Of a stretch of DNA of 64,000 nt, positions 53,819-62,539 are shown in pieces; within the stretch, counting starts at the first letter, position 1, and each line of letters begins with the position of its first letter. Under the pieces are notes generated by a model, which was not told the origin of the DNA, did not search any database, and saw only the letters and a list, made by a program, of their open reading frames with translations. The translations under genes and the position numbers were made by a program. The DNA is from Bryobacterales bacterium KBS 96 (lineage in GTDB: Bacteria; Acidobacteriota; Terriglobia; Bryobacterales; Bryobacteraceae), in contig KB906767.1 of assembly GCA_000381625.1 (NCBI GenBank), positions 4,393,357 to 4,457,356 of the forward strand, in the 5' to 3' direction.

Positions 53819-54066
53819 CGTGAGTGCCGGCTGCAGTTCATATATACCAGTGAATCCTGAACTATTCGCTGCCGCTTCTAACCAGCAGGTTAGCGGAATT
53901 GCCCATCATGCGACGGATTGGGGATGTACAGTAAAACGTACATAGCTATGCATGGGCTGTGCTTAATAGTTGGGGCAGCTTTCTGGTCGTCGTTCAAAAG
54001 TGATTGACCGCATTGTAAATCTCGAGGGCCATTGGATTTCATCTCACTGCGTCGGGAAGGAGCATT

Positions 54067-55158
54067 ATGCAACGCGAAGACACTATCAAGCTTCTGGAAT
54101 TTGTAGAAGCAAGTAAAGCGAAAGGGGCTTCGGACGAATTTCTGGCTTCGTTTTTGGCGCGTCGGGGTTGGCCGCAAGACGATATCTACGCTGCTCTCGG
54201 CAGTTATTGGGAGCGAGTCACCGGCGTTGCCGTTCCCGAACGCACCGCGGGCGGCGAATCGTCCCGCGACGCCTTTCTCTATCTGCTGTCGTTCGCAACA
54301 TTAGCCACGTGGAGTGGTTCGCTTGGCTCCATGTTGTTTCGATTCATCGACCGCTGGTTCCCCGACCCTGTCGCTCGCAATCACGTCTACAATTTACGAA
54401 ATGCGGTTACCTGGCAAATGGCCAGCGTCGCGGTTGCTTTTCCCATCTTCCTGTTGGTTATGCGTGCCATTCTGCGCGAAGCGCAGGACCGTCCCGAGCG
54501 ATTGCAGTCCGGCGTGCGCAAATGGCTCACTTATATCGCGCTCCTGCTGACGGCGGGCGCAATGATTTGCGATCTGATCTGGTTTCTCGATTACTTCTTA
54601 ACCGGCGAACTAACCTCGCGCTTCCTATTGAAAGCTTTGACCGTGATGTTGATCTGCGGCGTGATATTCGTCTACTACCTGAGTTCCCTGCGTTGGGACC
54701 GGAACACGAATTTCGCCCACGCAAAGAGTCGCAGCCTGAAATTTGGAATAGGCGCCGCCGCCGTCGTGATTGCCAGCTTCTGCGTGGGCATCGGAGTGGC
54801 CGGCACACCATCCGCGCAGCGCCACATGGAAGCCGATCAGAGGCGGGTACAGGATCTGCGAGGGATCGCTTACGCGGTCCGGTCGTGGCATAAACGCGCG
54901 GAATCGGATAAGTCGTTTTCGCCTCTGCCGCCTTCGTTGGTCGCACTGGAAGGCAACGGGATCAGCTTCTCGCGGGTGGTCGATCCGGAAACAAATGCCT
55001 CATACGAATATCACGTCAAATCGGATACCAGCTATGAACTCTGCGCCACTTTCTCAGGCGCCGAAGAGCCCGATCCGGGTGTTGCGAGGCAATTCTGGAA
55101 TCACGGCAAAGGCAGGACTTGTTTCGTTCTCGATGCTTCGCGGACTCCGGCTTGGTAA
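54067..55158 (+). CDS. Membrane protein, DUF5671-like with C-terminal soluble domain
   Basis: 363 aa; AAGGAGCATT just before the ATG. Residues 1-55 (LLEFVEASKAKGASDEFLASFLARRGWPQDDIYAALGSYW) are a small helical unit like those in DUF5671 proteins. Membrane segments near 72-92, 115-138, 158-178, 192-210 and 225-247 follow. The last 110 residues lie outside the membrane and include RVQDLRGIAYAVRSWH and VVDPETNASYEYHV. Function unknown. No close partner genes. Confidence 0.7.
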   Translation: MQREDTIKLLEFVEASKAKGASDEFLASFLARRGWPQDDIYAALGSYWERVTGVAVPERTAGGESSRDAFLYLLSFATLATWSGSLGSMLFRFIDRWFPDPVARNHVYNLRNAVTWQMASVAVAFPIFLLVMRAILREAQDRPERLQSGVRKWLTYIALLLTAGAMICDLIWFLDYFLTGELTSRFLLKALTVMLICGVIFVYYLSSLRWDRNTNFAHAKSRSLKFGIGAAAVVIASFCVGIGVAGTPSAQRHMEADQRRVQDLRGIAYAVRSWHKRAESDKSFSPLPPSLVALEGNGISFSRVVDPETNASYEYHVKSDTSYELCATFSGAEEPDPGVARQFWNHGKGRTCFVLDASRTPAW

Positions 55159-55445
55159 TCCCGAGTTCCCATGCGCTGGCGCGGAGCCAGTCCCGATTAC
55201 CGAACGCCATGCCCAAATTGGCTCCTTACAGCAGATGCACACCTGAAGGCGGCGCCGGGCCGCGGCATGTGGCCTTGCTCACCCATCGCGCTGTCGAATT
55301 ATTTGCTGTACTCTGGCGCTTTCCGGTGCTACAGTAAAGAAGTCAAAACGATTTTGGCATCTTCGCATTAGTCTGGCCCACCCTCCATCCCTCATCCGAT
55401 CCTGCCCGCCGATTTGTCAACTTGTAAATTAAGAGGAAATAGTAA

Positions 55446-55757
55446 ATGAAGAATATTTTTGTAGGGAACCTCAACTTCGGAGCTACCGAAGCTGCGGTTC
55501 GATCTCTATTCGAAGCGTACGGAACCGTCGAACGCGTAAACCTGATTACCGACCGTGATACCGGTCAGGCGAGGGGCTTCGGATTTGTCGAGATGAGCGC
55601 CAATGCAGAGGCGGATCGCGCCATCGCGGAATTGAATGGCCGGGATCTCGATGGAAGGGCGCTGAACGTCAACGAAGCCCGTCCGAAAACCGAACGTGGA
55701 TTTGGTGGCGGCAATGGTGGCGGTGGTGGCCAACGTCGAAATAACAATCGTTGGTAA
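55446..55757 (+). CDS. RRM-type RNA-binding protein
   Basis: 103 aa. Single RNA-recognition motif with RNP2 IFVGNL (4-9) and RNP1 RGFGFVEM (43-50), then a Gly/Asn/Arg tail (about 85-103). Such small RRM proteins occur in cyanobacteria and Acidobacteria as cold-induced RNA-binding proteins. AAGAGGAAAT lies before the ATG. The gene is followed by a strong terminator at 55779, so it is monocistronic. Confidence 0.9.
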   Translation: MKNIFVGNLNFGATEAAVRSLFEAYGTVERVNLITDRDTGQARGFGFVEMSANAEADRAIAELNGRDLDGRALNVNEARPKTERGFGGGNGGGGGQRRNNNRW

Positions 55758-55778
55758 GCGTTTAAATTAAATGGTTTG

Positions 55779-55809
55779 AAAAGAGGGGAGCCACCGGCTC
55801 CTCTCTTTT
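55779..55809 (+). terminator. Rho-independent terminator of the RRM gene
   Basis: AAAAGAGGGGAGCC (55779-55792), loop ACC, GGCTCCTCTCTTTT (55796-55809): a 14-bp stem with one G-U pair ending in TTTT. It lies 22 nt after the stop codon. Being A-rich on one side and T-rich on the other it may act in both directions. Confidence 0.85.
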
Positions 55810-55973
55810 CGTGTCGTTCCGCTGGGAATCAGAACGGGTTCACTTTGCCGGTCTGCCGTGCTCCACACAAAGGGCTGCCAGATCCGCAATAAGCGCCTCG
55901 CCCACGCACATGATGGTGTCCGCGCCGCCCAATAGATCTTCACAACCTCGTCCGATTCGGGAACCGCGCGCAC

Positions 55974-56078
55974 GTGAACACCGCCCGAAACCGAATTTAT
56001 GTCACCAATTATGAAAGCAACAATGTGACCGTAATCGACGGCGGAACCGATTCGCCGCTCCGCGTGTTGATTGGTTAA
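55974..56078 (+). pseudogene. Remnant of a YVTN-family beta-propeller gene (3' end)
   Basis: The plus frame gives VNTARNRIYVTNYESNN followed by VTVIDGG and a stop at 56076. This is one blade of the YVTN/NHL surface-layer-type propeller (consensus N-x-A-T-N-x-I-Y-V-A-N). Upstream of about 55950 no more blades can be read in any frame, so only the last blade remains. It lies between the RRM terminator and the convergent phospholipase-B-like gene. Confidence 0.6.
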
Positions 56079-56080
56079 AT

Positions 56081-57517
56081 TCAGTTCGCCGCCTCCGCTA
56101 CCGCGGTCTTCACATCGCCGGCCTTCTGGAATACGGTCCACGGGTTTGCCTTCATGTCGTGCAGCAGCGGCGCCTCCCAGGCAAACTCGGGATGTTGCTT
56201 CAGATGCGCGGCCGCGTGAAACTCTACTCCGCACGGATGTCCCGCGCCCGCGATGAAGGACATGCGTTCCGCCATGGCGCTATCGCTCACTTTGGCGTTT
56301 GCGACGCCGGCGGGGGAATAGGGCGGCTGCCAGCCCGGCATGCCGCGGCTGGACCGGTCAATGTGGCCGCAGAGCGTGCGCTCGTTCGGATCGATTTCAT
56401 GCGTAATCACATCGTAGTGGTCGGTCTCGAACTTCTCGGCGGCATTGACATCGATCCTGCCCTTATACTGCGCCATGAGCTGGTCCCAGCGGCGGTGGCG
56501 GCAGTTATTGGGCGCGTTCGGGTCGTCGGCCGGATAATCGGTTTCTTCCTTGATCAATTTCGGATTGATGGGGAAATTGGATCCAGCAAAGTAACCGTCC
56601 CTGCTTCGTGTCAGCGTCACGTTTTTGAGCCCTAGCTCCAGCCGGCCGATCTCATTCGTTTTGCGGTCGCCGATCAGCCACGTATTTGCGTATCCGCCGT
56701 TATTGCCGGTTTCCATGTACCGTGCGAAATCGTCGATCGATTCCGAATACTGCATGGCCTTTCTGGCGCGCACGAACTCGGGAATGCCGTGCTCGTTGAA
56801 GCCATGGAAGCTGGAGATTGTAGTCTCGGTGATCATCATGCCCGCGTCGTTGATGCCGAAATCGTCGGCGCTGTGAATCAGACCCGGCATTCCGTCCATC
56901 AGAATGCGATGTCCTTCGGAGGGCGCGATATCGAAAATGACGTTCCAGCGAGTGCCCGTGAGGTAATCGGTCCAATTATTGTGGCCGATCACGATCTTGC
57001 CGTCCTTTGTGTAGTTGCCGGTCGCGATGAATGCGCTGCAGTGCTCGGCCGTCACATCGGCGGGTTGGTGGTCCTTGCGGCGCTTCAGACTGTTTAGATA
57101 ATAGTCAAACTCCATGTAAGCATTCATCGTCACAAGATCGATTACATCGAGTTTGCCTCCGCGCGCGTGCAATCCGTCGGCAATACCGGTCAGCTCCTGT
57201 CTGTATTCAGTGGGTATGCCGGGCCAGAAGATCTTTTTCGAGATGGCGCGCAATTCATCCCACGTTTTGCCGGTTTCATGCGTCGTGCTTAATTCGATGG
57301 CTCGCTTGTTGTCTTCAATTTCCGTGGCGAGCAGGTAACCGTGCTGATAGCCCACGGCGGCGGGTTTGCCCTCCAGATGCACATAAATCCATCCGTTTTG
57401 TTCTGGCTGGCGGAACGCTCCCGCCAGCTTCGCGTCACGCGCCCAAGCGGCCAAAGGCGCCGCCCCGCAAAAAACGAGTAGAGAGACAATAGAAACGAAT
57501 GTCCGCCGCAGCATCAC
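56081..57517 (-). CDS. Phospholipase-B-like Ntn-hydrolase, exported
   Basis: 478 aa with a signal peptide (1-27). The N-terminal nucleophile after self-cleavage is probably Cys160 in AEHCSAF; then TKDGKIVIGHNNWTDY, MPGLIHSADDFGINDAGMMITETTI, RARKAMQYSESIDDFARYM and NNGGYANTWLIGDRKTNEIGRLELGL, all landmarks of phospholipase-B-like (PLBD) proteins best known from lysosomes and Dictyostelium. The propeptide of about 159 residues would be cut off. Expected substrates are amide- or ester-linked acyl groups. A bacterial C45-type acyltransferase is the alternative. No partner genes. Confidence 0.75.
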   Translation of the reverse strand: MMLRRTFVSIVSLLVFCGAAPLAAWARDAKLAGAFRQPEQNGWIYVHLEGKPAAVGYQHGYLLATEIEDNKRAIELSTTHETGKTWDELRAISKKIFWPGIPTEYRQELTGIADGLHARGGKLDVIDLVTMNAYMEFDYYLNSLKRRKDHQPADVTAEHCSAFIATGNYTKDGKIVIGHNNWTDYLTGTRWNVIFDIAPSEGHRILMDGMPGLIHSADDFGINDAGMMITETTISSFHGFNEHGIPEFVRARKAMQYSESIDDFARYMETGNNGGYANTWLIGDRKTNEIGRLELGLKNVTLTRSRDGYFAGSNFPINPKLIKEETDYPADDPNAPNNCRHRRWDQLMAQYKGRIDVNAAEKFETDHYDVITHEIDPNERTLCGHIDRSSRGMPGWQPPYSPAGVANAKVSDSAMAERMSFIAGAGHPCGVEFHAAAHLKQHPEFAWEAPLLHDMKANPWTVFQKAGDVKTAVAEAAN

Positions 57518-57565
57518 TCACGAGTACCACAAATCGAGCGGCGGCGGAAAATTAAGAGAATTCAA

Positions 57566-58165
57566 GTGCCACAAACAGCCGACCCGGTCTCCCAAAAGCG
57601 AGAGCGCGACCTAAATGGCCTCTACCGGATCGCAGTGATCGCGACGCTCGCCTTCGTTACCGTTACGTTCTCTGCCCTGGCGGTGGTCTTTGTTCTGCGT
57701 TCGCGCGTGCCGATGAACTGGCGCCACATCATCCTTCCGCCAATCCTGTGGCTCGACACGGCCGTGCTGATTGGCAGCAGCATCACCTATGAGGTCGGCC
57801 ACCGGCGGCTGATCGGCGACGATCAGCGCGGGTTCTTTCGCTGGATGATGCTGACAACCGCCCTGGGCCTGCTGTTCCTGTTAGGGCAGCTACTCGCGTG
57901 GTGGCAGATACTAGCGGCCGGCCAATTGGTCGCGAGCAATCCGCATTCTTCCTTTTTTTTCCTGTTTTCCGGTATGCATGGCATCCACATTATTGTCGGC
58001 CTCGCGGGATTATTCGCGTTGCTATACCGGACGCGCGAGCCCGCAAGCGGACCGCGCTGGCAGATGAACACGCGTGTTCTCGCGAACGCCGTGGCGTTGT
58101 TCTGGCACTACCTGGACGGCTTGTGGATCGTGCTGTTTGCGCTATTGCTATTTGTGAAGCGGTAG
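57566..58165 (+). CDS. Heme-copper oxidase subunit III (CoxC/CyoC-like), orphan
   Basis: 199 aa from GTG 57566, with five membrane helices (about 20-45, 52-72, 90-115, 130-152, 172-195), as in quinol-oxidase-type subunit III. Family motifs: GMHGIHIIVGLAGL with the conserved His, and FWHYLDGLWIVLF at the end. No subunit I, II or IV gene is adjacent; it sits alone between an Ntn hydrolase and a sugar epimerase, so it must work with an oxidase encoded elsewhere or be a relic. Confidence 0.8.
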   Translation: MPQTADPVSQKRERDLNGLYRIAVIATLAFVTVTFSALAVVFVLRSRVPMNWRHIILPPILWLDTAVLIGSSITYEVGHRRLIGDDQRGFFRWMMLTTALGLLFLLGQLLAWWQILAAGQLVASNPHSSFFFLFSGMHGIHIIVGLAGLFALLYRTREPASGPRWQMNTRVLANAVALFWHYLDGLWIVLFALLLFVKR

Positions 58166-58522
58166 GTTTCGCAATCGGCGTTCGCTTGATTGCTGTCAGG
58201 TTAACCGACAACATGATGCTGCGATCGTTCGCGCCGTCCTTCTCGCGCATGGAGAGCGGCTGCCCGTTCGCCGCTGCTGGCCGTATTTATCTCCCGGGTT
58301 CTCCCAAGCAATCCGGGGCGCTTCCGTGCCCCCAGATTTAAATAATTTTGCCTCGCTCTTGATCATTAGCTACCATGAACGGTCCCATTTCCAGAGCCCA
58401 AATGGGGCGCGTCCGTTCGGGCAACGGCATTGTCGCGCCAAATTTCGGACGCCGAATAAGCCGAAATAATATGATGGAGAGTCACGGATGGTGGGGCTCT
58501 GTCCCTACGGAAAAGGAGACGG
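58166..58522. other. Intergenic region, no feature recognised
   Basis: About 350 nt between the oxidase subunit and the epimerase. No conserved frame is seen. The end carries AAAAGGAGACGG (58510-58521), the ribosome binding site for the GTG start at 58523. Confidence 0.4.
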
Positions 58523-59419
58523 GTGAACAGAAGAGAATTTTCGAAGGCGGCGCTTGCGCCAGTGCTGACAAGTGGGTTGAGCTTGGCCCAGACAGATTCC
58601 AAGCGATTCCGGAAGGGCATCACAATGGGGAGTTTCGCGAAAGGCAAACCCCTCGCCGATTGTTTTGCGGAAGCCAAATCCCTAGGCTTCGAAGGCGTCG
58701 AAATTTCGCTTGGCGGTCAGGTGAAGCTGGAAACGCCCGATGACGATTTGAAACGGCTGCGCGAGGCTGCCGAGAAGAACGGCATCGCAATTATCAATGT
58801 CTGGGTTTCCGGCGCCATCGCCGACACGCCGTTGAATGCCGCCGATCCCAAGGTGCGCGCCAAAGGAGTCGCCGGGTTGCGGCGCGGGATTAAGATGGCG
58901 ACCCTCCTGGGAACGGATTCGCTGCTGGTTGTGCCCGGCGAGGTGGGCTGGGGATCCACCATGAAGTATGGTTACGAGGTCACATGGGAGCGCGTCTCGG
59001 CGGAACTGCCGAAGGTCATTCCGGACGCCGAAAAGGCGGGCGTCTACATGAATTTCGAGGAAGTCTGGAATCGCTTCCTGACCAGCCCGCTCGATATGCG
59101 CCGCTTTATCGATCAGTTTCATACCAAGCATGTTGCGGTTCATTTCGACGTGGGCAACATCCTGCAGTACGGTTTCCCGGAGGATTGGATCAACACACTC
59201 GGCAGCCGCATCCATCGCGTACATTTGAAGGACTACAAGCTGAATGGCTTTCGAGCGGGGCAATTTGTTCCCCTCCTTGAAGGCAGCGTCGATTGGAAAG
59301 CAGTAATGGCGGCGCTTGTGAAGACCGGTTACCGCGGCTTCATGAGTCCCGAATACGGCCATGACACGCCGTTGCGCGATATTTCGACTGCATGGGACAA
59401 GATTGCCGCGATGGCATAA
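58523..59419 (+). CDS. Sugar phosphate isomerase/epimerase-like TIM-barrel protein, Tat-exported
   Basis: 298 aa from GTG 58523 (AAGGAG 6 nt upstream). N-terminal NRREFSKAALAP is a twin-arginine signal, so the protein is exported in folded form; cleavage near ALAQ. The AP-endonuclease-2/xylose-isomerase fold shows GFEGVEISLGG, INVWVSG, MNFEEVWN with metal-binding Glu, VHFDVGNI with Asp, VHLKDY and MSPEYGHD with the last Glu. L-xylulose-5-phosphate 3-epimerase-like. A periplasmic epimerase implies free, not phosphorylated, sugars as substrates. No operon partners. Confidence 0.8.
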   Translation: MNRREFSKAALAPVLTSGLSLAQTDSKRFRKGITMGSFAKGKPLADCFAEAKSLGFEGVEISLGGQVKLETPDDDLKRLREAAEKNGIAIINVWVSGAIADTPLNAADPKVRAKGVAGLRRGIKMATLLGTDSLLVVPGEVGWGSTMKYGYEVTWERVSAELPKVIPDAEKAGVYMNFEEVWNRFLTSPLDMRRFIDQFHTKHVAVHFDVGNILQYGFPEDWINTLGSRIHRVHLKDYKLNGFRAGQFVPLLEGSVDWKAVMAALVKTGYRGFMSPEYGHDTPLRDISTAWDKIAAMA

Positions 59420-59456
59420 CCACGACCAATGCAGGGCTCTGAGTCCCAGTACGCCG

Positions 59457-60530
59457 TCAGATCGTTGACGGTGACCCTTCGCTAGTAATGCGGTCCTGCT
59501 CGGAAGTCTGTTCGTCCGGGCCGGGAACGGCCGCTTCAATAGAAGAGGCAGCGGGTTGGGGCCGCTTCACCGCGTTGGTGGGCGCTTGTCCGGCGTAACG
59601 CGCGAGATAATGGACCCATTGCTGGCGGAAGGCGGGCAAGCCCCAGTGATCCCGCCAGTATTCCACGAATTGTGCGGACAGCTTCCGTGCCCTTTGATGC
59701 AGAAAGACTTGTAATTGCTGCGCTTCCGGCGTGCGATGGATGTCCTGATTTTTCAGCCACGCCGTCGTCGCGGTCGCATCGCTGATATCCCCCAGGCGCG
59801 TTTGTGTGTCTTTGAAAGCAGCGATTAAGTCATCCATGCGGCGCCCGTAAATCGGACGGAACAATTCCAAGGCGTAGCGGAGATGCTTCCCTTCGAGCCT
59901 TAGAGCGTGCAGCGACACAGGATCGAAACCGCCGCGCGCCAGCCGTTCTCCGGCTTTGCAGAATTGTTCAAGCAGCGCCGGCAACATATGCCGGGCATTC
60001 GCGGCTGCCGTCTCTGTTTCGAGCCAAAGATTGGATCGCTTGCAGTTGGGCGCTGTTGAGTTCGTACTCAACGCCCCTTCCGGAGGCCATGACGATTCGC
60101 CATTCAGCCCGAGCGTCTCTCGCCACCGCTCGCCGAACCCGCTGCCAAGACCCGCAGCTAGTGAAGCGCGGAGAGCGGATTCCGCGATCGCCCTCTCATT
60201 CGACAAGTGCAGCGCGAGCTCAGGCGAAAGTTCAATATCCGCTCGCGCAAAGCTGTCGCGTGCGATGTCGGCGTCACGTGCCCGCCCGGCGAGCGACATG
60301 TTTAGCCTCAGTTCAGCACGGACCTGTTTGCGCTGTTGCTTTCTAAACAGACCTTTGAATAGTCTGAGTGGTTCGCCAAAGCGGCGAATCGCCACGCGAA
60401 GATCGTGTACTGAATCCGCAGCGGTATGCTTTGCGCAACGAACCCACTCGTCTTCGAGGCGAATCAGCCGAGCCGACAATTGCTCGCGGGCGTAGGCGGA
60501 GAGTGGAAGCTGTGCCAGGCGCGCATCCAT
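59457..60530 (-). CDS. CHAD-domain protein (polyphosphate-binding)
   Basis: 357 aa. Helical CHAD domain with its conserved His/Arg/Lys residues: DSVHDLRVAIRRFGEPLRLFK (about 40-60), and ALRLEGKHLRYALELFRPI (about 205-223). The last about 45 residues are a disordered Pro/Ser/Glu tail. CHAD domains bind polyphosphate. It follows the Ppx/GppA gene by 7 nt on the same strand, so a joint role in polyphosphate storage or turnover is well supported by context. Confidence 0.85.
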   Translation of the reverse strand: MDARLAQLPLSAYAREQLSARLIRLEDEWVRCAKHTAADSVHDLRVAIRRFGEPLRLFKGLFRKQQRKQVRAELRLNMSLAGRARDADIARDSFARADIELSPELALHLSNERAIAESALRASLAAGLGSGFGERWRETLGLNGESSWPPEGALSTNSTAPNCKRSNLWLETETAAANARHMLPALLEQFCKAGERLARGGFDPVSLHALRLEGKHLRYALELFRPIYGRRMDDLIAAFKDTQTRLGDISDATATTAWLKNQDIHRTPEAQQLQVFLHQRARKLSAQFVEYWRDHWGLPAFRQQWVHYLARYAGQAPTNAVKRPQPAASSIEAAVPGPDEQTSEQDRITSEGSPSTI

Positions 60531-60537
60531 ACTTCAC

Positions 60538-62067
60538 CTATTGCCACGCGCGCTGAATGGAGAGCGGTCGCGCATACACCTCGCGAAATGCGGCGCTGGC
60601 TTGACTTGCAGCCCAAATCTCCAAATCCGCGTTTACATCCGCCTCGACTTGCAGGCTGACCGAACCGTTTTTGAACGATACGGTCACGTTCCGGACCTTC
60701 TGCTCGTGGCTGCGATCGAGAGCATCGGCCAGCCGAAGCAGCGGCGAAAGATAGAGAACCGTACGCTTGGCTTCGGCATCGAGCGCCTGGAATTGCGAAT
60801 GTCGCGCTTGCGGCATGGACTTACGGTGAAAACGGCACACTGCCGCAACGATGAGCCGCTCTTTAGCCGTAAAGCCCGGGAGATCGGAGTTCGCGACCAG
60901 ATAGGCCGAGTGTTTGTGATGACTCGTATCACTGATAAAGTGACCGATGTCGTGGAGGTAGGCCGCGGCTTCCAGCAGTTTTCCGGACGCGGGCGGCTGA
61001 CGATGCAGCGGCTGCATGGTTTCGAACAGGCTGTGCGCGAGCGATGCCACCTGGCGCGCATGCCGGATGGCGACTCCATACCGTTTTGTCATTGCCTCCA
61101 CCACCTGGCGCTGCTCGCGTGAAAGCAGCGAGAGTTCGCGACCAACGCGGCGGCCGGCCAGATCCGCGATAATTCCATCACGCACACCAGCGGCGGAGTA
61201 ATACATGGAGCGATGTTGAATGGCTTGTAATATGCGCAGGAACACCGCCCCTCCGGCCACAATGATCTCCGCGCGGCGAGGCCCTATGCCGATCCATCGC
61301 CGCCGTTCGTTTACATCTTCTTTGATAAGGAACTCGAAAAACCGGCGGATCTGGGCGGTGCTGGCGCGAACGCGGTCGGCTGTGTCGCGCCGCGCACGCG
61401 GTATACGGTTTACGGCGCAGACAAGCGCGGCAGCTGTCGACGACGTTGCAACAACGCGGTCGAACTTCTCCGATCCATGCCGCTTGACGAATGCCGCGAG
61501 TTTTTCATTGATGTACTGATCGAGCCGGCTGAGCGCTTGCTCCGAAGGAGGGTCCACGGTCAGGAACAACTCCGTCAAGCGCACCGCGCCTAGCGGGCGC
61601 GAAGTGGAATCGATCAGCTCTCCATTCTGGCTGACGATCAGTTCACCACTTCCGCCGCCGATGTCAACAATCAGCCTACGCTCTTTGGGACGTGGCCACC
61701 GCGCCTCGACACCCAGGTGGATCAGCCGGGCTTCCTCCTGTCCCGAGACGATCTCCACTGGCGTGCCGAGAGCGGCAGTCACTCTTTTCAAAAACTCGGC
61801 CTGGTTGCCGGCGTCACGCACCGCGCTGGTCGCGACAGCACGAATGCCGACTACGTCGAGCTTTTCGTAAACGGCGGCCATGCGCTGAAGCGTGACGCAA
61901 AGGAAATTGAGGGCCTCCGCGCTGACGCGCCCTTCGCGAAATACGCTTTCGCCGATCCGCGTCACCTGGCGATCCTGCGCCAGAATTTTCGTTGTTCCGG
62001 GTCTCACTTCGGCAGCCATCATCCGTACGGAGTTACTGCCGATGTCGATAGCTGCATAGCGAGGCAT
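60538..62067 (-). CDS. Ppx/GppA exopolyphosphatase / pppGpp phosphatase
   Basis: About 509 aa from ATG 62067; a TTG three codons earlier is also open. Actin-like ATPase fold: AAIDIGSNSVRMM, VATSAVRDAGN, IVDIGGGSGELIV (nucleotide/phosphate loops), Glu in the catalytic place in the RLIHLGVEA segment. The C-terminal HD-type helical domain has YLHDIGHFISDTSHHKHSAYLV with His-Asp intact. It hydrolyses polyphosphate from the end, or pppGpp to ppGpp; full length fits both. First gene of a two-gene operon with the CHAD protein, divergent from padR. Confidence 0.85.
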   Translation of the reverse strand: MPRYAAIDIGSNSVRMMAAEVRPGTTKILAQDRQVTRIGESVFREGRVSAEALNFLCVTLQRMAAVYEKLDVVGIRAVATSAVRDAGNQAEFLKRVTAALGTPVEIVSGQEEARLIHLGVEARWPRPKERRLIVDIGGGSGELIVSQNGELIDSTSRPLGAVRLTELFLTVDPPSEQALSRLDQYINEKLAAFVKRHGSEKFDRVVATSSTAAALVCAVNRIPRARRDTADRVRASTAQIRRFFEFLIKEDVNERRRWIGIGPRRAEIIVAGGAVFLRILQAIQHRSMYYSAAGVRDGIIADLAGRRVGRELSLLSREQRQVVEAMTKRYGVAIRHARQVASLAHSLFETMQPLHRQPPASGKLLEAAAYLHDIGHFISDTSHHKHSAYLVANSDLPGFTAKERLIVAAVCRFHRKSMPQARHSQFQALDAEAKRTVLYLSPLLRLADALDRSHEQKVRNVTVSFKNGSVSLQVEADVNADLEIWAASQASAAFREVYARPLSIQRAWQ

Positions 62068-62139
62068 CTGAACCAAAAATACCAGGAGAGCGAACGCGCT
62101 CTGGCGTTCACGGGCAGACTCTTTTTGGGGAAAACTGGT

Positions 62140-62188
62140 TTGACAAAGCCATGCTAGCTAGGTATTCTGAGCTAGGCTAGCTAGGTAT
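62140..62188 (+). promoter_or_regulatory. padR promoter with two 13-bp direct repeats (operator)
   Basis: TTGACA (62140-62145), 17-nt spacer, TATTCT (62163-62168). GCTAGCTAGGTAT occurs at 62153-62165 and again at 62176-62188, 23 bp apart, each containing the palindrome CTAGCTAG-like core; the first covers the spacer and -10, the second covers the start codon at 62187. Transcription would begin near 62175, giving a nearly leaderless message. This is a strong candidate for PadR autoregulation. Confidence 0.7.
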
Positions 62189-62522
62189 GAGCAAGCAAAA
62201 GAACGACATCCTTCAAGGAACTCTCACCTTACTGGTGCTGCGCACGCTCGAGGCACAGGGGGCACTTCATGGGTACGCATTGACCGCGCATATTCAGCGT
62301 GTCTCCGCCGAGTTGCTGCGAGTGGAAGAGGGCTCGCTATACCCGGCCCTGCATCGCATGGAGCAGGAGGGGCTGGTTGAGGCGCAATGGGGCCTCACGG
62401 AGAAAGGAAGGAAGGCTCGCATGTACTCGTTGACCGCTGCTGGAAAAAAGCAGCTTGCCGAAGAGAGACAAAACTGGGAGCGCCTGACCAAGGGGGTCGC
62501 GCGGGTACTCCGCCACGCGTAA
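62187..62522 (+). CDS. PadR-family transcriptional regulator (Acidobacteria type)
   Basis: 111 aa. Winged helix: ILQGTLTLLVLRTLEAQGALHGYAL, VEEGSLYPALHRMEQEGLVEAQW, then the wing and a short C-terminal helix (YSLTAAGKKQLAEERQNWERL). The start ATG 62187 has no Shine-Dalgarno site and lies inside the second operator repeat. PadR proteins of this size control drug or peptide efflux. The ADOP permease follows after 17 nt, same strand, and is the probable target. Confidence 0.9.
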   Translation: MSKQKNDILQGTLTLLVLRTLEAQGALHGYALTAHIQRVSAELLRVEEGSLYPALHRMEQEGLVEAQWGLTEKGRKARMYSLTAAGKKQLAEERQNWERLTKGVARVLRHA

Positions 62523-62539
62523 GCAGGAGACAGCAAAAT

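Noticed and set aside
53841-53850. Half copy of the 36.5-kb hairpin (TATATACCAG)
   Set aside because: Only 10 bp with no matching second arm; chance match cannot be excluded.
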